Below, piece after piece: positions 1 through 8,694 of a stretch of DNA of 60,059 nt (position 1 is its first letter; every line of letters begins with the position of its first letter). The notes below the pieces were generated by a model, which saw nothing but the letters and a program-made list of their open reading frames with translations, was not told the DNA's origin and did no database searches. This DNA comes from a virus. The stretch is taken from positions 1-60,059 of IMG/VR virus record IMGVR_UViG_3300042465_001922. One strand, written 5' to 3'. The position numbers and the translations under genes are program-made.

Positions 1-733
1 TCGTATCCGTCAGATAGTGGTTAACGGTATAACCCTCTGGGATAGAACCATTGTTCTTGATGGCGTTGATGTCGTTGTCAGCCGTAGCTACGCGAAGCTC
101 AGTCTCAAGCAGACGGGTCGCCACGAACATCAGTGCGGGCGGAACAATCAGCTTCTTGGGCTTAGCGGCGATCAGCAGACCACGCTCATCCGTCCATGCA
201 GCGATCTGAATAACAGCGGCCTCAAGGGAGGTCTCATTCAGGTCAGCAGGCGTGGCCGGCTCGTTGGAGTTAACTCCACCAGACACCAGGGGGTGATCGG
301 TAGCAAACAGAGGTTTGCCATCACCGCCCGGGAAGTTAGCGGAGAAACCATTGTTAAGCACGTTGGCGGCTTTAACTTGTTTGGTATAAGCCATAGCACG
401 AGCCAGTGCTTTGGTGTACCGGGACGACAGGCTGTCGTACAGGTTGTCCTCGATTGCCTCTTCGGTAATCGAGAAACCCAGGGCGATGGTTTCGTGGTTG
501 TAACGTGCAGTGAAAGCTTCCTGCGCATTGTCATAAGCAATGGCAGCGCCCTCGTTCTTCACCGGAGCGGCGGAGAATCCGGACAGCTTGGTTTCTTCTT
601 CGAAAGAACGCTCAGAGGTCTCAGTCTCATAGATCTCTTTATGCTCTTCCCCGTAGGTTGCGTACTGAAGACCAAACAGTGCGTTCAGGCCCGGGAGCAA
701 CTCTTTCAGTAGTTGTGCGCGTGAAATAGCCAT
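1..733 (-). CDS. Major capsid protein (gpT-like), 3' end cut by window
   Basis: Forms the icosahedral head shell. The reading frame starts at an ATG at 733 (AAGGAG eleven bases upstream) and is still open at base 1, giving 244 residues. It begins MAISRAQLLKELLPGLNAL and contains NHETIALGFSITEEAIEDN, the stretch LSSRYTKALARAMAYTKQVK, and a GDGKPLFATDHPLVSGG segment, the pattern seen in Mu gpT-like HK97-fold capsid proteins. Roughly the last 60-100 residues must lie outside the window. It is the last gene of the leftward head operon after scaffold and decoration-like genes. Family assignment is from remembered motifs; the place in the operon supports it strongly. Confidence 0.85.
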   Translation of the reverse strand, partial: MAISRAQLLKELLPGLNALFGLQYATYGEEHKEIYETETSERSFEEETKLSGFSAAPVKNEGAAIAYDNAQEAFTARYNHETIALGFSITEEAIEDNLYDSLSSRYTKALARAMAYTKQVKAANVLNNGFSANFPGGDGKPLFATDHPLVSGGVNSNEPATPADLNETSLEAAVIQIAAWTDERGLLIAAKPKKLIVPPALMFVATRLLETELRVATADNDINAIKNNGSIPEGYTVNHYLTDT

Positions 734-745
734 TTAATTAGCTCC

Positions 746-1372
746 TTATGCCGAAACTGCGGAAGCAGCAGCATTGTAGTACTGATGGATTCCGAAGTTG
801 AACTTAACAATTACCTCGGTATAGGAACCGGGGAAACCAGCGATGGCTGTGTCAGGCACTACGTCAACAATACGGAACGGCAGGGCCGTCTCGGTGTCGG
901 TAGTAGCGGAAACAGCAGCAGCCGAGTCGCCAGTCGTGGTCGAGCCACTAGCAGCGTTCGGAACATAAGCTGTGTTCTGACCAACAGCTGCCTGGGTGAG
1001 GAAAGAAACAGTTGTTGTACCAGCGGTAACAACTGCAACTTTGAAGAGTGCATCCGGATCATCCAGGACGAAAGCCTTGATGTCGGTAGCACTTACGCCA
1101 CCAGGGTAATACTGTTGCTGGAGCAATTGCTTGGTTGTGGGATTGGTGTACTGGCAACCAAGGAAAATGCCAACAGCTTCTACGCTAGAAGCGGTTGCCG
1201 AGACCTTGGTGATCGTACCGCCCGTGTTAATAGCAACAACGTCACCATAATAAATGGCGGTGCCGGAGCTAGAAGCAATGGGCAGCAGACGGGTCGAGCC
1301 AGCAAACACCTGACCGCCGATCAAATTGATCGGACGTAGCCCGTAGGGGCTTGAAACAGCAGGATATGCCAT
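746..1372 (-). CDS. Head protein, possible capsid decoration/stabilising subunit
   Basis: A 208-residue protein rich in Ala, Thr and Ser with alternating beta-type segments. It starts MAYPAVSSPYGLRPINLIGG, an opening often seen in phage structural proteins lying between scaffold and capsid genes. GAGG is spaced well before the ATG at 1372. It ends 12 bases before the major capsid start, so the two are probably made together. No enzyme motif is visible. Decoration or head-stabilising function is an inference from position and composition. Confidence 0.6.
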   Translation of the reverse strand: MAYPAVSSPYGLRPINLIGGQVFAGSTRLLPIASSSGTAIYYGDVVAINTGGTITKVSATASSVEAVGIFLGCQYTNPTTKQLLQQQYYPGGVSATDIKAFVLDDPDALFKVAVVTAGTTTVSFLTQAAVGQNTAYVPNAASGSTTTGDSAAAVSATTDTETALPFRIVDVVPDTAIAGFPGSYTEVIVKFNFGIHQYYNAAASAVSA

Positions 1373-1392
1373 GTTAAACCTCGTTCAAAAAG

Positions 1393-1845
1393 TTATGAGC
1401 CTTTACCGAAACTAACCGACGACTTCCGCTCTCTATAAAGCGGCATCCGTGGGTCAGATTCGCGCATGAAGTTGTTATCAACAGATTCAGTCTGGCTTTC
1501 GGTGATCTTTTGAAAATGAGCATTCCGTTGCTCGACTAATTCTGTCGGGGTCTTGCAGAGAATCAGTCCACCAATAACTACGTTGTCTTTGAACTTTTCA
1601 TTAATGTCAGTCCCATGCAACATCAGTTCTGGGTGGTCGGACGCCCTGACGGGTTCCCATCCCTCGCGAAGCTTGGCAGACAAGTTGGTCGGGTCAGATT
1701 GATTCAGAGTTGATAAACGAATCCAACGGAATTTATACCCGTCCTGCGGCGCAGGCTCAGGCAAAAGAGTAGGAGGTGTCCAGCTCTTTACACGCTCGGT
1801 GGTTTCACGTTTTTCAATCTCACGACTATTTCTGTTCTCAGCCAT
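1393..1845 (-). CDS. Conserved head-operon protein of unknown function
   Basis: A 150-residue charged protein. The N-terminal third is disordered and Lys/Glu rich; the middle has a folded-looking segment with FRWIRLSTLN and LREGWEPVRASDHPE, a pattern seen in proteins encoded between scaffold and capsid genes of other podovirus-like phages. The C-terminus ends in a basic PRMPLYRERKSSVSFGKGS tail. Its start overlaps the end of the scaffold gene by 8 bases, implying translational coupling. I do not know its function; an internal head or assembly factor is plausible. Confidence 0.55.
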   Translation of the reverse strand: MAENRNSREIEKRETTERVKSWTPPTLLPEPAPQDGYKFRWIRLSTLNQSDPTNLSAKLREGWEPVRASDHPELMLHGTDINEKFKDNVVIGGLILCKTPTELVEQRNAHFQKITESQTESVDNNFMRESDPRMPLYRERKSSVSFGKGS

Positions 1846-2824
1846 TTTGTTTCCTCACTTCTTCTGCAACCTTTTTGGCATAGAGTTCCAAAGGAACGCC
1901 AAGCCGCTTGGCGATGTTAACCTGCGTTTGTGTTAACACGATCTTCTTAGAGGCCGTGCTGCGGGTCGCAGGCGCTACCACGCTTTTTGTGGCACGAGCA
2001 GGTTTTTCAACCTTCTCGGTAACATCTTCCGGAGAATCAAAGGCATCCGGAAAAACTTGTCGCATACGAGAGTCAATGCGCTCGTAGTACTCTTCACTTC
2101 TCGGGTCGATGCCCGACTTGACTAGCTTCTGGTGCAATCCAAGCGCAAAACTAGTCATTTCCTCGTCCTGTCCAAACCACCGATTTTCTTGTTGCCAGGC
2201 AAGTGCTTTGGTGTCAGCTTGAGGCGCTTGAACGAATTGTTGAGTTTCTACTCCCTTTTCTTCCTCCTGTAAAGGGGTAGGTTTAAAAGAAGCAATCCGC
2301 TCGGCTTTTAGCTTGGCCGTAGTCAGAGCTTCTTGAGCTTCGGTTAGAGCTTCAGAATCGCCAGCGTCATAGGCTTCCTTGAACTTGCGCTTGGCTTTTT
2401 CCATCTCCAAGTCAACAGCTGCCTTGGCCTGGTTGATCAAAGCCTCTTGCCCTTTATTCAGGGAACCTTTTAGCTTCTTGTTCTCCTCAATAATGGCTTG
2501 AGCTAGCCGAATGGCCTCCTCTTTTTCGCGCATGGCGGCTTCCTTAGCCCGGCGCTCGTCGTGGTAGCCCTTGGTAAATTTCTCAATCCGCTTGCGGACG
2601 TTTTCCGAGTACTGGGCAAGCTCGTCCTCAGACGGCTCTTCCGGTGCTGCTTCCAATGGCTTTCGGCCACGGTCTTGTTCCGGGGTGTCGTCTACAACCT
2701 CGATCTCAGAGTCGTTAGCCTTAGCTTCTTTCTCTAGAGGAAGCTCCTTCTGGGCCTTTTCTTTGGCCTCTCGCTCCTCTTTTTCGTCCGGAAACTCGTA
2801 TTCAACCTTCTCAAATTCAGCCAT
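1838..2824 (-). CDS. Capsid assembly scaffolding protein
   Basis: A 328-residue, highly charged protein dominated by Glu, Lys, Ala and Gln, with long predicted coiled-coil helices (about residues 70-190) and a basic C-terminal end after VVAPATRSTASKKIVLTQ. This composition, and the place between portal and major capsid genes, is typical of phage scaffolds, which guide procapsid assembly and bind capsid subunits through a basic C-terminal helix. No protease domain is seen. Start ATG at 2824 follows a clear AAGGAG. Confidence 0.75.
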   Translation of the reverse strand: MAEFEKVEYEFPDEKEEREAKEKAQKELPLEKEAKANDSEIEVVDDTPEQDRGRKPLEAAPEEPSEDELAQYSENVRKRIEKFTKGYHDERRAKEAAMREKEEAIRLAQAIIEENKKLKGSLNKGQEALINQAKAAVDLEMEKAKRKFKEAYDAGDSEALTEAQEALTTAKLKAERIASFKPTPLQEEEKGVETQQFVQAPQADTKALAWQQENRWFGQDEEMTSFALGLHQKLVKSGIDPRSEEYYERIDSRMRQVFPDAFDSPEDVTEKVEKPARATKSVVAPATRSTASKKIVLTQTQVNIAKRLGVPLELYAKKVAEEVRKQNG

Positions 2825-2834
2825 TTTCTACTCC

Positions 2835-3245
2835 TTAAGCACGGGAAATTCCCCGGGGATCTTCAACCACGGCCTCGACAGAATCGTCGTTTATCAGCCT
2901 AAATTCCCGGCCATGAATCTTGACTCGGGTACCAGTGTTAGCCCTGACCAACACGAAATCACCCTTCTTGCACCACGGGCCGTGGGGGAAACGGTCTTTG
3001 TCTTTGTAGCAGTCCGGACCAAGCTCAACTACGAAAAGAACATTGGTAAGCAGTTCTTCATACCGAATGATCTGGTCAGCCTTAAGAATGCCGCTTTCGT
3101 ACTTTTCCTCGATCTCGGGGATACAAACAAGGATCTTGTATCCCATAGGCTTAGGCAGCTGCCTTGCCTTTTCCTCGGGAGTCTCGGGCAGAACCGTTGC
3201 CTCCTCCGGGTTATCAGGGTTTACCCCTATTAAAATTTCACTCAT
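2835..3245 (-). CDS. GroES-like co-chaperonin (Cpn10 fold)
   Basis: A 136-residue protein whose residues about 32-130 follow GroES order. PMGYKILVCIPEIEE matches the first barrel strands, YESGILKADQ around residues 49-58 sits where GroES has its mobile loop with the GIVL contact to GroEL, VLFVVELGP matches the GEVLAVG strand, and KKGDFVLVRANTGTRVKI with INDDSVEAVVE matches the GDIVIFNDGYG and ILAIVE ends. An acidic N-terminal extension of 30 residues is extra. Lying between scaffold and portal, it would work with host GroEL in folding the capsid protein, as T4 gp31 does. Divergence from GroES is large, so homology needs a profile search. Confidence 0.8.
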   Translation of the reverse strand: MSEILIGVNPDNPEEATVLPETPEEKARQLPKPMGYKILVCIPEIEEKYESGILKADQIIRYEELLTNVLFVVELGPDCYKDKDRFPHGPWCKKGDFVLVRANTGTRVKIHGREFRLINDDSVEAVVEDPRGISRA

Positions 3246-3432
3246 CAGAGTTCTCCAAATTGCGCACGAGGTCTTCTACTAGTTGTTTTGCGGCGAGCAG
3301 CCCTCGGATCTTGCCGCAACTTTCTCGGTACTCGGCGTAGTCTTTCGGCTGGCCGCTACCTAGAAATTCTTGTGTCTGTGCAATTTGGTCGTCTAATTGA
3401 GAGGAAATTACTTCTAGCACTCTCGTTTCCAT
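3238..3432 (-). CDS. Small helical protein between portal and GroES-like genes
   Basis: A 64-residue, all-helical looking protein (METRVLEVISSQLDDQIAQ start) with YAEYRESCGKIRGLLAAK in the middle, a motif recalled from similarly placed small phage genes. It overlaps the GroES-like gene by 8 bases and follows portal by 3 bases, so it is part of one coupled run. Function unknown; the size and position would suit a small assembly factor, but nothing in the sequence proves that. Confidence 0.55.
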   Translation of the reverse strand: METRVLEVISSQLDDQIAQTQEFLGSGQPKDYAEYRESCGKIRGLLAAKQLVEDLVRNLENSDE

Positions 3433-3435
3433 TCA

Positions 3436-5814
3436 TTATCCTTTTGGTTTGAGTGTCTCTTTCAATATTGCGGTTTGGGCTTTCTTGTCTTCGCCGCGCT
3501 CTTTTGCTGCCAGTCTCATAGCCTCGCGTTTGTTCTCGGACATGATCCGCTCGCGCTCGATCTCCTGCTGCTGGGCCTTGAGAGTAAGTTCGGCCTGGTC
3601 CTTCTGGGCTTGCATCTGAAGTTTCTGAGCCTGAAGCTGGAGTTCCTGTTGCTGCATTTGGATAACAGGATCTTGCGCCTGGGCCTGAGCCTGCTGTTGA
3701 GCTGCTTCTGCCTGGTTCTTCTGGAGAAGCTGAGCCGAGGCTTGAGCCACGAGCTGAGACAGGTTGACTTCCACATCCTCTGGCAGGTTTTTGTCCGGCG
3801 GAGGCAGCGGAACACCCAACGTATTTTCAATATCGCGGCGATATTTGAAGCCAAGGTGTTCTGCGATGTGGGCCATGAGCGAAGCCTGAATCTGTTGAGC
3901 CATCGGGTTCTGGCCAATCGCTCCCATGATCTTGGGATCTTGCATCATCGTCTGGTGAACCGCGATGTGTGCGTCGTGATCTTGGTAAATAAATGCCTTG
4001 AGAGGTTTGCCCTTCAGAGCATTCATGTTTTCCGAGACCGGATCTACAGGCTTTTGATCGTCGATGGTCGGTACGAGCTTGGCTGCATCCTTAATGCCAA
4101 GGACGTCAAGCATCTGGCGGTGTAAAGCAGGAAGATCATAAATCTGAGGCGCGGATTGAGCCAGTTGAATAACCGCCTGATACTGGACAACTCGCTGCGC
4201 CATAGTGGCGGCGTTTGGATCAGAGACTGGGATGACTTCAACAAGGTCGTAATCACTTTTCTTTGCGCGGGGTGGTGCGTTCTGCGGTTCGTAAGCATAC
4301 GAGTCCTCCGTATAGTCACGGATGATGTTCTTCAGGAGTTTGAACTCCTGTTTCATCGCGTGATGGACCCTCGCCTGCACGGCACTCATGGTCTTCAGCT
4401 GTCTTTCAAGTAAAGCCAGAGTTGTGCCGACCGGAGCTTGTGCGCTCATATCGGACACTTTCATGTCTGCGACTGAGGCAAGCCGACGCGCTTCGTCGTT
4501 TACTTGATTGAGCAGCTGAAGAAGGGTCTGACTCGGCTCTTTATAAGGCAGAGTCATTATGTTGTCTTTAATCGCTCCACCGGGAATGTCCACATCTCTA
4601 AATTCACCTGGAGCAATCGGCGTGTCGTCTCCCTTTACTCGGAGACCTCGGGCTTTAAGCCCTCCTGGAAGGTTAGCCAGGGATCCTGCGTCAATAAGTT
4701 GACGTATAAGCGTCGTGCCTCCGCGAGCATACCCACCGATAATATGAATGAGGCCAAGGTTGTAAAAGCCAAAGCCGGGAATATAGCCATAGTGAACGAA
4801 ATGGGTCCGTTTAAGCTTAAGGGGGTCATCGGGATTCCAGTTTCTACGAATGGCGAGGACTGTTGAGGTCCCTTTATCAATCGTAACGATGTACGGGAGT
4901 GCGATTCCATCTTTATCCTCGTATCCTGGCAGGTCAAGGTCAGCTTGAATCTCAAGCAATGTATATCTGTCATCCGAAGTTAGCGTGAAGCCTGCCTCTT
5001 CCGCCTTCTTCCTTTCAATATCCGTCTGAATAAAAACCGGATCTCCAAGATCTACGTCGCGATAAAAGCCGGCGACCATCAGTCGCTTTAGTTCATTCTT
5101 TGTTTTACGCATTACATGTGTAATGCGCGGTGCTGTCTCTAAGTTAGAGGCGCCATAAGGAACAATCACATCTTCTGCGGTTACAAATAAAGAAACCTGG
5201 CGTCCAAGACTCGGATCGTAGTAAACCTTTTTAAATGCTGACCCCTGAAGGCCGAGAGAGTAGAGCAGACGCTCATGCTCGGGGCGGTATTCAACCATTA
5301 CTTCAGTCAGCTGGTAATTCATATCCTGCTGAACTCGCTCGGAGGCCTCTTCCTTAAACTTGTTAGGCTGACCTATGATCTTCGTTTTGACCGGTCCCTT
5401 GGCCGGGAAGGTCTCCATGATCGTCTCGGACTGGAACCTAATGGCTGCCTCAGAAAGCAGGGTGGAAAAAATCCCGCAGGCTCCGTTCCAGGGTTCGGTT
5501 CGTTCTTCGTATTTGATTCCAAGGACTTCGAGTCCTTTGACCAACATGTCCGCCCAGTCTTTTCGGGAGTTTTCGTCATTCTCTACATCTGATGTAAGCT
5601 CAGAGCCGAACTGGGTTAGCTCGGACTCATTCATAAATTCAGCTAGGTTGGCATCAAAGTCCGTCTCACCAAGCTCGCGAGGTTCAATATCAATCTCTAC
5701 CCCGTCCATCTTGATGGACATTGACTCCGGGTCTACAACCTCGATCTCAATTTCCTCGGCTGACTCTTCGTCGATCCCAATTGGGGCTTGGTATAGGGCT
5801 TTTTCAATCGCCAT
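3436..5814 (-). CDS. Portal protein (P22-like)
   Basis: A 792-residue protein that would form the dodecameric portal through which DNA is packed and ejected. After an acidic N-terminus it has the P22-like portal signature NSRKDWADMLVKGLEVLGIKYEERTEPWNGA region (about residues 82-112), then LSEAAIRFQSETIMETFPAKGP, YLEYRP-type VEYRPEHERLLYSLGLQG and FKKVYYDP. The last 130 residues are Gln/Ala-rich coiled coil (the barrel). Length is close to P22 gp1 (725). It lies directly downstream of the large terminase, the usual order. Confidence 0.9.
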   Translation of the reverse strand: MAIEKALYQAPIGIDEESAEEIEIEVVDPESMSIKMDGVEIDIEPRELGETDFDANLAEFMNESELTQFGSELTSDVENDENSRKDWADMLVKGLEVLGIKYEERTEPWNGACGIFSTLLSEAAIRFQSETIMETFPAKGPVKTKIIGQPNKFKEEASERVQQDMNYQLTEVMVEYRPEHERLLYSLGLQGSAFKKVYYDPSLGRQVSLFVTAEDVIVPYGASNLETAPRITHVMRKTKNELKRLMVAGFYRDVDLGDPVFIQTDIERKKAEEAGFTLTSDDRYTLLEIQADLDLPGYEDKDGIALPYIVTIDKGTSTVLAIRRNWNPDDPLKLKRTHFVHYGYIPGFGFYNLGLIHIIGGYARGGTTLIRQLIDAGSLANLPGGLKARGLRVKGDDTPIAPGEFRDVDIPGGAIKDNIMTLPYKEPSQTLLQLLNQVNDEARRLASVADMKVSDMSAQAPVGTTLALLERQLKTMSAVQARVHHAMKQEFKLLKNIIRDYTEDSYAYEPQNAPPRAKKSDYDLVEVIPVSDPNAATMAQRVVQYQAVIQLAQSAPQIYDLPALHRQMLDVLGIKDAAKLVPTIDDQKPVDPVSENMNALKGKPLKAFIYQDHDAHIAVHQTMMQDPKIMGAIGQNPMAQQIQASLMAHIAEHLGFKYRRDIENTLGVPLPPPDKNLPEDVEVNLSQLVAQASAQLLQKNQAEAAQQQAQAQAQDPVIQMQQQELQLQAQKLQMQAQKDQAELTLKAQQQEIERERIMSENKREAMRLAAKERGEDKKAQTAILKETLKPKG

Positions 5815-5823
5815 AATTCATCC

Positions 5824-7323
5824 TTAGTAATAAGCAGCCCGGCGCTGCTTGAAGTATTGAATGTCGTCCTCTTCGTCAAGAGTAGTACGTACATAACCAC
5901 CCTGCCTAAATCGCATTAAGGCAAGGGAGACCGAGTCCACATAGTCATCATGGTCCCCATTAGGGAAACTTGCAACTTCCTCCACCACTTCCTCGGCCCA
6001 GTTAGTGTTTGGAACCCATATACGACTTGAAGCAAATAGATCAGATACAGCATTTAATCGCGTGATCTTATCGTTGCCTTTGGTTGGGGTAAACTCCTGA
6101 ACGGGAACGCCCATAGATCTAAGCTCATAGATGAGGGGAGCGCCAGAGGCCTTCTTTTCTATGATGAGTCCGTCGGGGTTCCATTCCTTGTACTGTTCTA
6201 ACACCCGTTTTTTCAATTCCGGGAACTCAAGCCGGTCCCGAAAGGCGTTTAACAGTATTAAATTTGCCTGTTCTTTGCCCGTATCGTCCGGGTGGTAGAA
6301 GACCCCCCAGGTAGTACAGGCCGAATAGTCGGCTCGGGTGTTCTTTTCGAACGCTGTATCCCAGGCTTGGATGATCATATCGACCGGAGGCGGGGAATCG
6401 TTCTCCCAAATCTGCCACCACTCCCGTTTTACGATGGCTGAACCCTCTGAGGTAGGGTCTTGTTGGTACTGAGCCTGCCATTTTGGGTGGGGAAGTTCCT
6501 CTTTTAGGGACGATAACTCACTCAAACTCCAAAATTCCGGCCATAAAGGCTTTCCAGAGGGCAAAATTGCTGGAAATTCAACAACATCCCACTCATCCCC
6601 GCCCCGCTGAGCGCTGGCTTTAAGGACTTGGCCAGTTAAATCGCGCTTTCCCCACCGGGTCATCACGATAACAATTGACCCACCCGGCTGAAGACGCTGC
6701 CTTGGGCCAGAGGAGTACCACTCGTAGACCTTATCAAAGACCCCGGGGTCTCCGGCGGCTAGGGCTGCTTCTTGTTCTGAGTGCGGGTCGTCGATAATAA
6801 GGAGGTCAGCTCCCTTACCAGTGACGGTACCGCCAACGCCAATAGCAAAATACTCACCATTAGCATTAGTAGACCACCGCCCAGCAGCCTTAGAGTCGTG
6901 TCGCAGGGATACGTTCGGAAATACTTTTGCATAAGTCTCCCCATCTACTAGGTTACGGACCTTCCGGCCAAAGCCGACCGCTAGTTCGGCGGTATTAGAG
7001 GTCTGGATAATCTTCTTCCCAGGATACTTCCCCAGGAACCAGGCCGGCAATAAGTAAGAAGCAAACTCCGACTTGGTGTGCCGGGGTGGCATATTGATAA
7101 TAAGTCTCTTTAGCTTTCCGGCAGCTATGTCCTCAAACTTCTTGGCCATGACCGCATGATGGCGGCCGTGGATAAAGCTGGGCCACATGGCCTTAACAAA
7201 GTTCATAAAAGAGTTCTGCGCTTTTTCCCGCATCAGGGCGTCCTGATACTGCTGAGCCATAGACAGTATCTCGTCTCGCTGGGCGTCCGGCAGATTGGAA
7301 ATAAAGTCTAAAACCTTACTCAA
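5824..7323 (-). CDS. terL: Terminase large subunit (ATPase/nuclease)
   Basis: A 499-residue DNA-packaging motor. The ATPase has a Walker A-like PPRHTKS at residues 79-85 (after LKRLIINM), Walker B LLIIDDPHSE near residue 175, and a coupling VMTRWGKRDLTG segment. The C-terminal RNase H-like nuclease begins MIIQAWDTAFEKN with its first Asp. Start is a TTG at 7323, eight bases inside the preceding wHTH gene, with GAGGG upstream; a coupled start is the reason for choosing it. All key motifs are intact. Confidence 0.93.
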   Translation of the reverse strand: MSKVLDFISNLPDAQRDEILSMAQQYQDALMREKAQNSFMNFVKAMWPSFIHGRHHAVMAKKFEDIAAGKLKRLIINMPPRHTKSEFASYLLPAWFLGKYPGKKIIQTSNTAELAVGFGRKVRNLVDGETYAKVFPNVSLRHDSKAAGRWSTNANGEYFAIGVGGTVTGKGADLLIIDDPHSEQEAALAAGDPGVFDKVYEWYSSGPRQRLQPGGSIVIVMTRWGKRDLTGQVLKASAQRGGDEWDVVEFPAILPSGKPLWPEFWSLSELSSLKEELPHPKWQAQYQQDPTSEGSAIVKREWWQIWENDSPPPVDMIIQAWDTAFEKNTRADYSACTTWGVFYHPDDTGKEQANLILLNAFRDRLEFPELKKRVLEQYKEWNPDGLIIEKKASGAPLIYELRSMGVPVQEFTPTKGNDKITRLNAVSDLFASSRIWVPNTNWAEEVVEEVASFPNGDHDDYVDSVSLALMRFRQGGYVRTTLDEEDDIQYFKQRRAAYY

Positions 7324-7561
7324 TCTTATGAACCCTCATATAAGACGGACGCACTGTCCTCGCCCGGCCGGGGATTCCTTTACACACCCCCAGGCGGATC
7401 AGCATCTGGATCTTCCTAGATACATTCCCCCTACCTCTTTCACCAGTGATAAACATAATCTCGTCTATAGACGGGGCGTAGCCATACTTCTTCCACCACT
7501 CATCTATCACCATGTAGGTCTGCTTTAAGGCCGGAGTCATTTCAGGAACTTTTGTACCCAT
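7316..7561 (-). CDS. LexA-type winged-helix DNA-binding protein, no protease domain
   Basis: An 81-residue protein that matches only the DNA-binding half of LexA: TPALKQTYMVIDEWWKKYG, YAPSIDEIMFITG (helix 2), then GNVSRKIQMLIRLGVCKGIPG leading into a basic wing. The self-cleavage and dimerisation domain of LexA is absent. It overlaps the terL start by 8 bases, so it may regulate the packaging/head operon, or act as a DNA-recognition partner of the terminase. A palindromic operator lies 195 bases upstream (7756-7779). Start ATG 7561; only a weak SD is visible. Confidence 0.7.
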   Translation of the reverse strand: MGTKVPEMTPALKQTYMVIDEWWKKYGYAPSIDEIMFITGERGRGNVSRKIQMLIRLGVCKGIPGRARTVRPSYMRVHKIE

Positions 7562-7570
7562 CTCGTAAAT

Positions 7571-7605
7571 TTATATATATACCCCCCACCCCTCTCTGAA
7601 TCCAA
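7571..7605 (-). promoter_or_regulatory. Candidate sigma70-type promoter for packaging/head operon
   Basis: On the minus strand TTGGAT (7600-7605) is followed after about 18 bases by the AT-rich TATATATATAAAT, which gives good -10 hexamers ending near 7571. The predicted transcript would begin within a few bases of the wHTH start codon. G6 and C6 runs on either side of it (7613-7618 and 7582-7587) could pair. Judged by eye only. Confidence 0.45.
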
Positions 7606-7682
7606 AACTGTAGGGGGGTGATTGCAGTAATTAACTCCCCCAGATAACTCGCCATTTTTCACTAGCCCCCACCCCTTGTTTG

Positions 7683-7698
7683 TTAACAAATTTGTTAA
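7683..7698. repeat. 16-bp perfect AT-rich palindrome
   Basis: TTAACAAATTTGTTAA reads the same on both strands. It lies in the 286-base non-coding gap between the wHTH gene and the small terminase gene, among further GTTAA-rich sequence, and shares the TTAACA core with the larger operator at 7756. Possible operator or start of an origin-like region; no gene is seen on either strand in this gap. Confidence 0.45.
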
Positions 7699-7755
7699 TT
7701 TTCTGTTAAGTTAGTGAGTACTTAAGTTATAAGTGCTTGATTTCATTGAGAAAGT

Positions 7756-7779
7756 ACACCTTAACAGCTGTTAAGGTGT
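7756..7779. promoter_or_regulatory. Type B operator: 24-bp perfect palindrome
   Basis: Arms ACACCTTAACA and TGTTAAGGTGT separated by GC form a perfect palindrome. The same two 11-base arms occur once more in the window, at 27013-27035 in the rusA leader, there separated by one base. Such an exact recurrence 19 kb away marks a protein-binding site, most likely for a phage regulator controlling the leftward packaging/head transcript. Confidence 0.7.
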
Positions 7780-7847
7780 GATGTATGGGACAGGTTTGGG
7801 ACATAGTTGAATGAGTGGATTAGTATGCGTAGTTAACTCCGGCACCG

Positions 7848-8486
7848 TCAAACCGTCTCGGGGGGGTGCGGGTGCGGTGGGGTCTCGGCCGGCGCGTTTT
7901 CAGTGGCCTCGGGGGCAGGAAGCGCGGACAGCTCAGCCAGCAGGGATTCGGCGTCTATCGTGTTCGCGTCCTGCGCGTCAGACTTGGCCACGGCCCGGAG
8001 CGATTCGAGTAGTCGCTCTTTGATATCCACAGAGGCGGAGAGCTTCAAGACCTCCCGCCGCTCAGTAAAGGCGGCCACCTCGGTCACCTTCCCCAATAGC
8101 TCCAGCGCTTTGATCTGCTGGGCGTCCTTAACGCTGGGGTCGGTTGCCTTCTTTGTCAGCTCGCTTATCACTAAGGCTCTTAGCTGGGCAGGGGTTCGTA
8201 ATCGCTCCAGCTCAAACGCCCGCTCGAAGGCTTCCTTCAGCGATATTATCGCGGCATCCTTAGCAAGGGCCTGCCCTCGGCGGCTTGCGGATTGGGGCTT
8301 GGCCTTCGTCTCCCTGCTCTTGCGGTATGCCCCAGCCTTACTCTCTCCGAGTGCTAGCTGGCGGGCGAATTCAATATCCTTGCGACTCAGCTTCTTTTCC
8401 TTCGTTGCTGTCGCGCCCACTAAAAGCACCTCTACGGGAACCTGATCCAGCCCTTCCCTGATCTGCTCTCTAGTCAATTTTCCCAT
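7848..8486 (-). CDS. terS: Terminase small subunit
   Basis: A 212-residue protein if started at the ATG at 8486; an upstream in-frame GTG at 8537 would add 17 residues, and neither start has a clear SD. SRKDIEFARQLALGESKAGAYRKS near the N-terminus matches the DNA-binding helix-turn-helix of small terminases (normally F..L...G....AY..AG). A central long helical region suits ring assembly, and the C-terminus is a Pro/His-rich tail. It recognises phage DNA for the large subunit. It lies upstream of terL but separated by a 286-base regulatory gap and the wHTH gene, which is unusual. Confidence 0.75.
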   Translation of the reverse strand: MGKLTREQIREGLDQVPVEVLLVGATATKEKKLSRKDIEFARQLALGESKAGAYRKSRETKAKPQSASRRGQALAKDAAIISLKEAFERAFELERLRTPAQLRALVISELTKKATDPSVKDAQQIKALELLGKVTEVAAFTERREVLKLSASVDIKERLLESLRAVAKSDAQDANTIDAESLLAELSALPAPEATENAPAETPPHPHPPETV

Positions 8487-8645
8487 GGGTACATTTTCGG
8501 AATCGGCTATCAATTGGGCGGAGTGTATAGCTTCCACTTATTGAGCGCAAGCTGAGCTGTTTCGCTTCGCTCTTTTCCCCCGCGCCTTCGATTGATTCGG
8601 GCTATCAATTTCTGATTTCGATTAGAAAATAAAATGGCACCATTC

Positions 8646-8660
8646 GGTTGATAGTCAACC
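8646..8660. promoter_or_regulatory. Small inverted repeat ahead of rightward early genes
   Basis: GGTTGA-TAG-TCAACC is a perfect inverted repeat in the divergent gap between terS (minus) and the rightward small genes. It overlaps a possible -35 (TTGATA). No strong -10 follows, so a promoter is only suspected; an operator is the simpler reading. Confidence 0.4.
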
Positions 8661-8694
8661 AAAGCATGAGATGATTCGTTTTATCAGTAACCGC

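Noticed and set aside
238-540. Minus-strand 100-codon frame in the capsid gene
   Set aside because: It is a shadow in another frame of the 244-codon capsid frame, which starts behind a good SD and has family motifs.
785-1339. Long plus-strand frame opposite the head protein gene
   Set aside because: It is the exact mirror of the 208-residue head gene in another frame, with low-complexity Ser/Gly/Asn translation and no SD.
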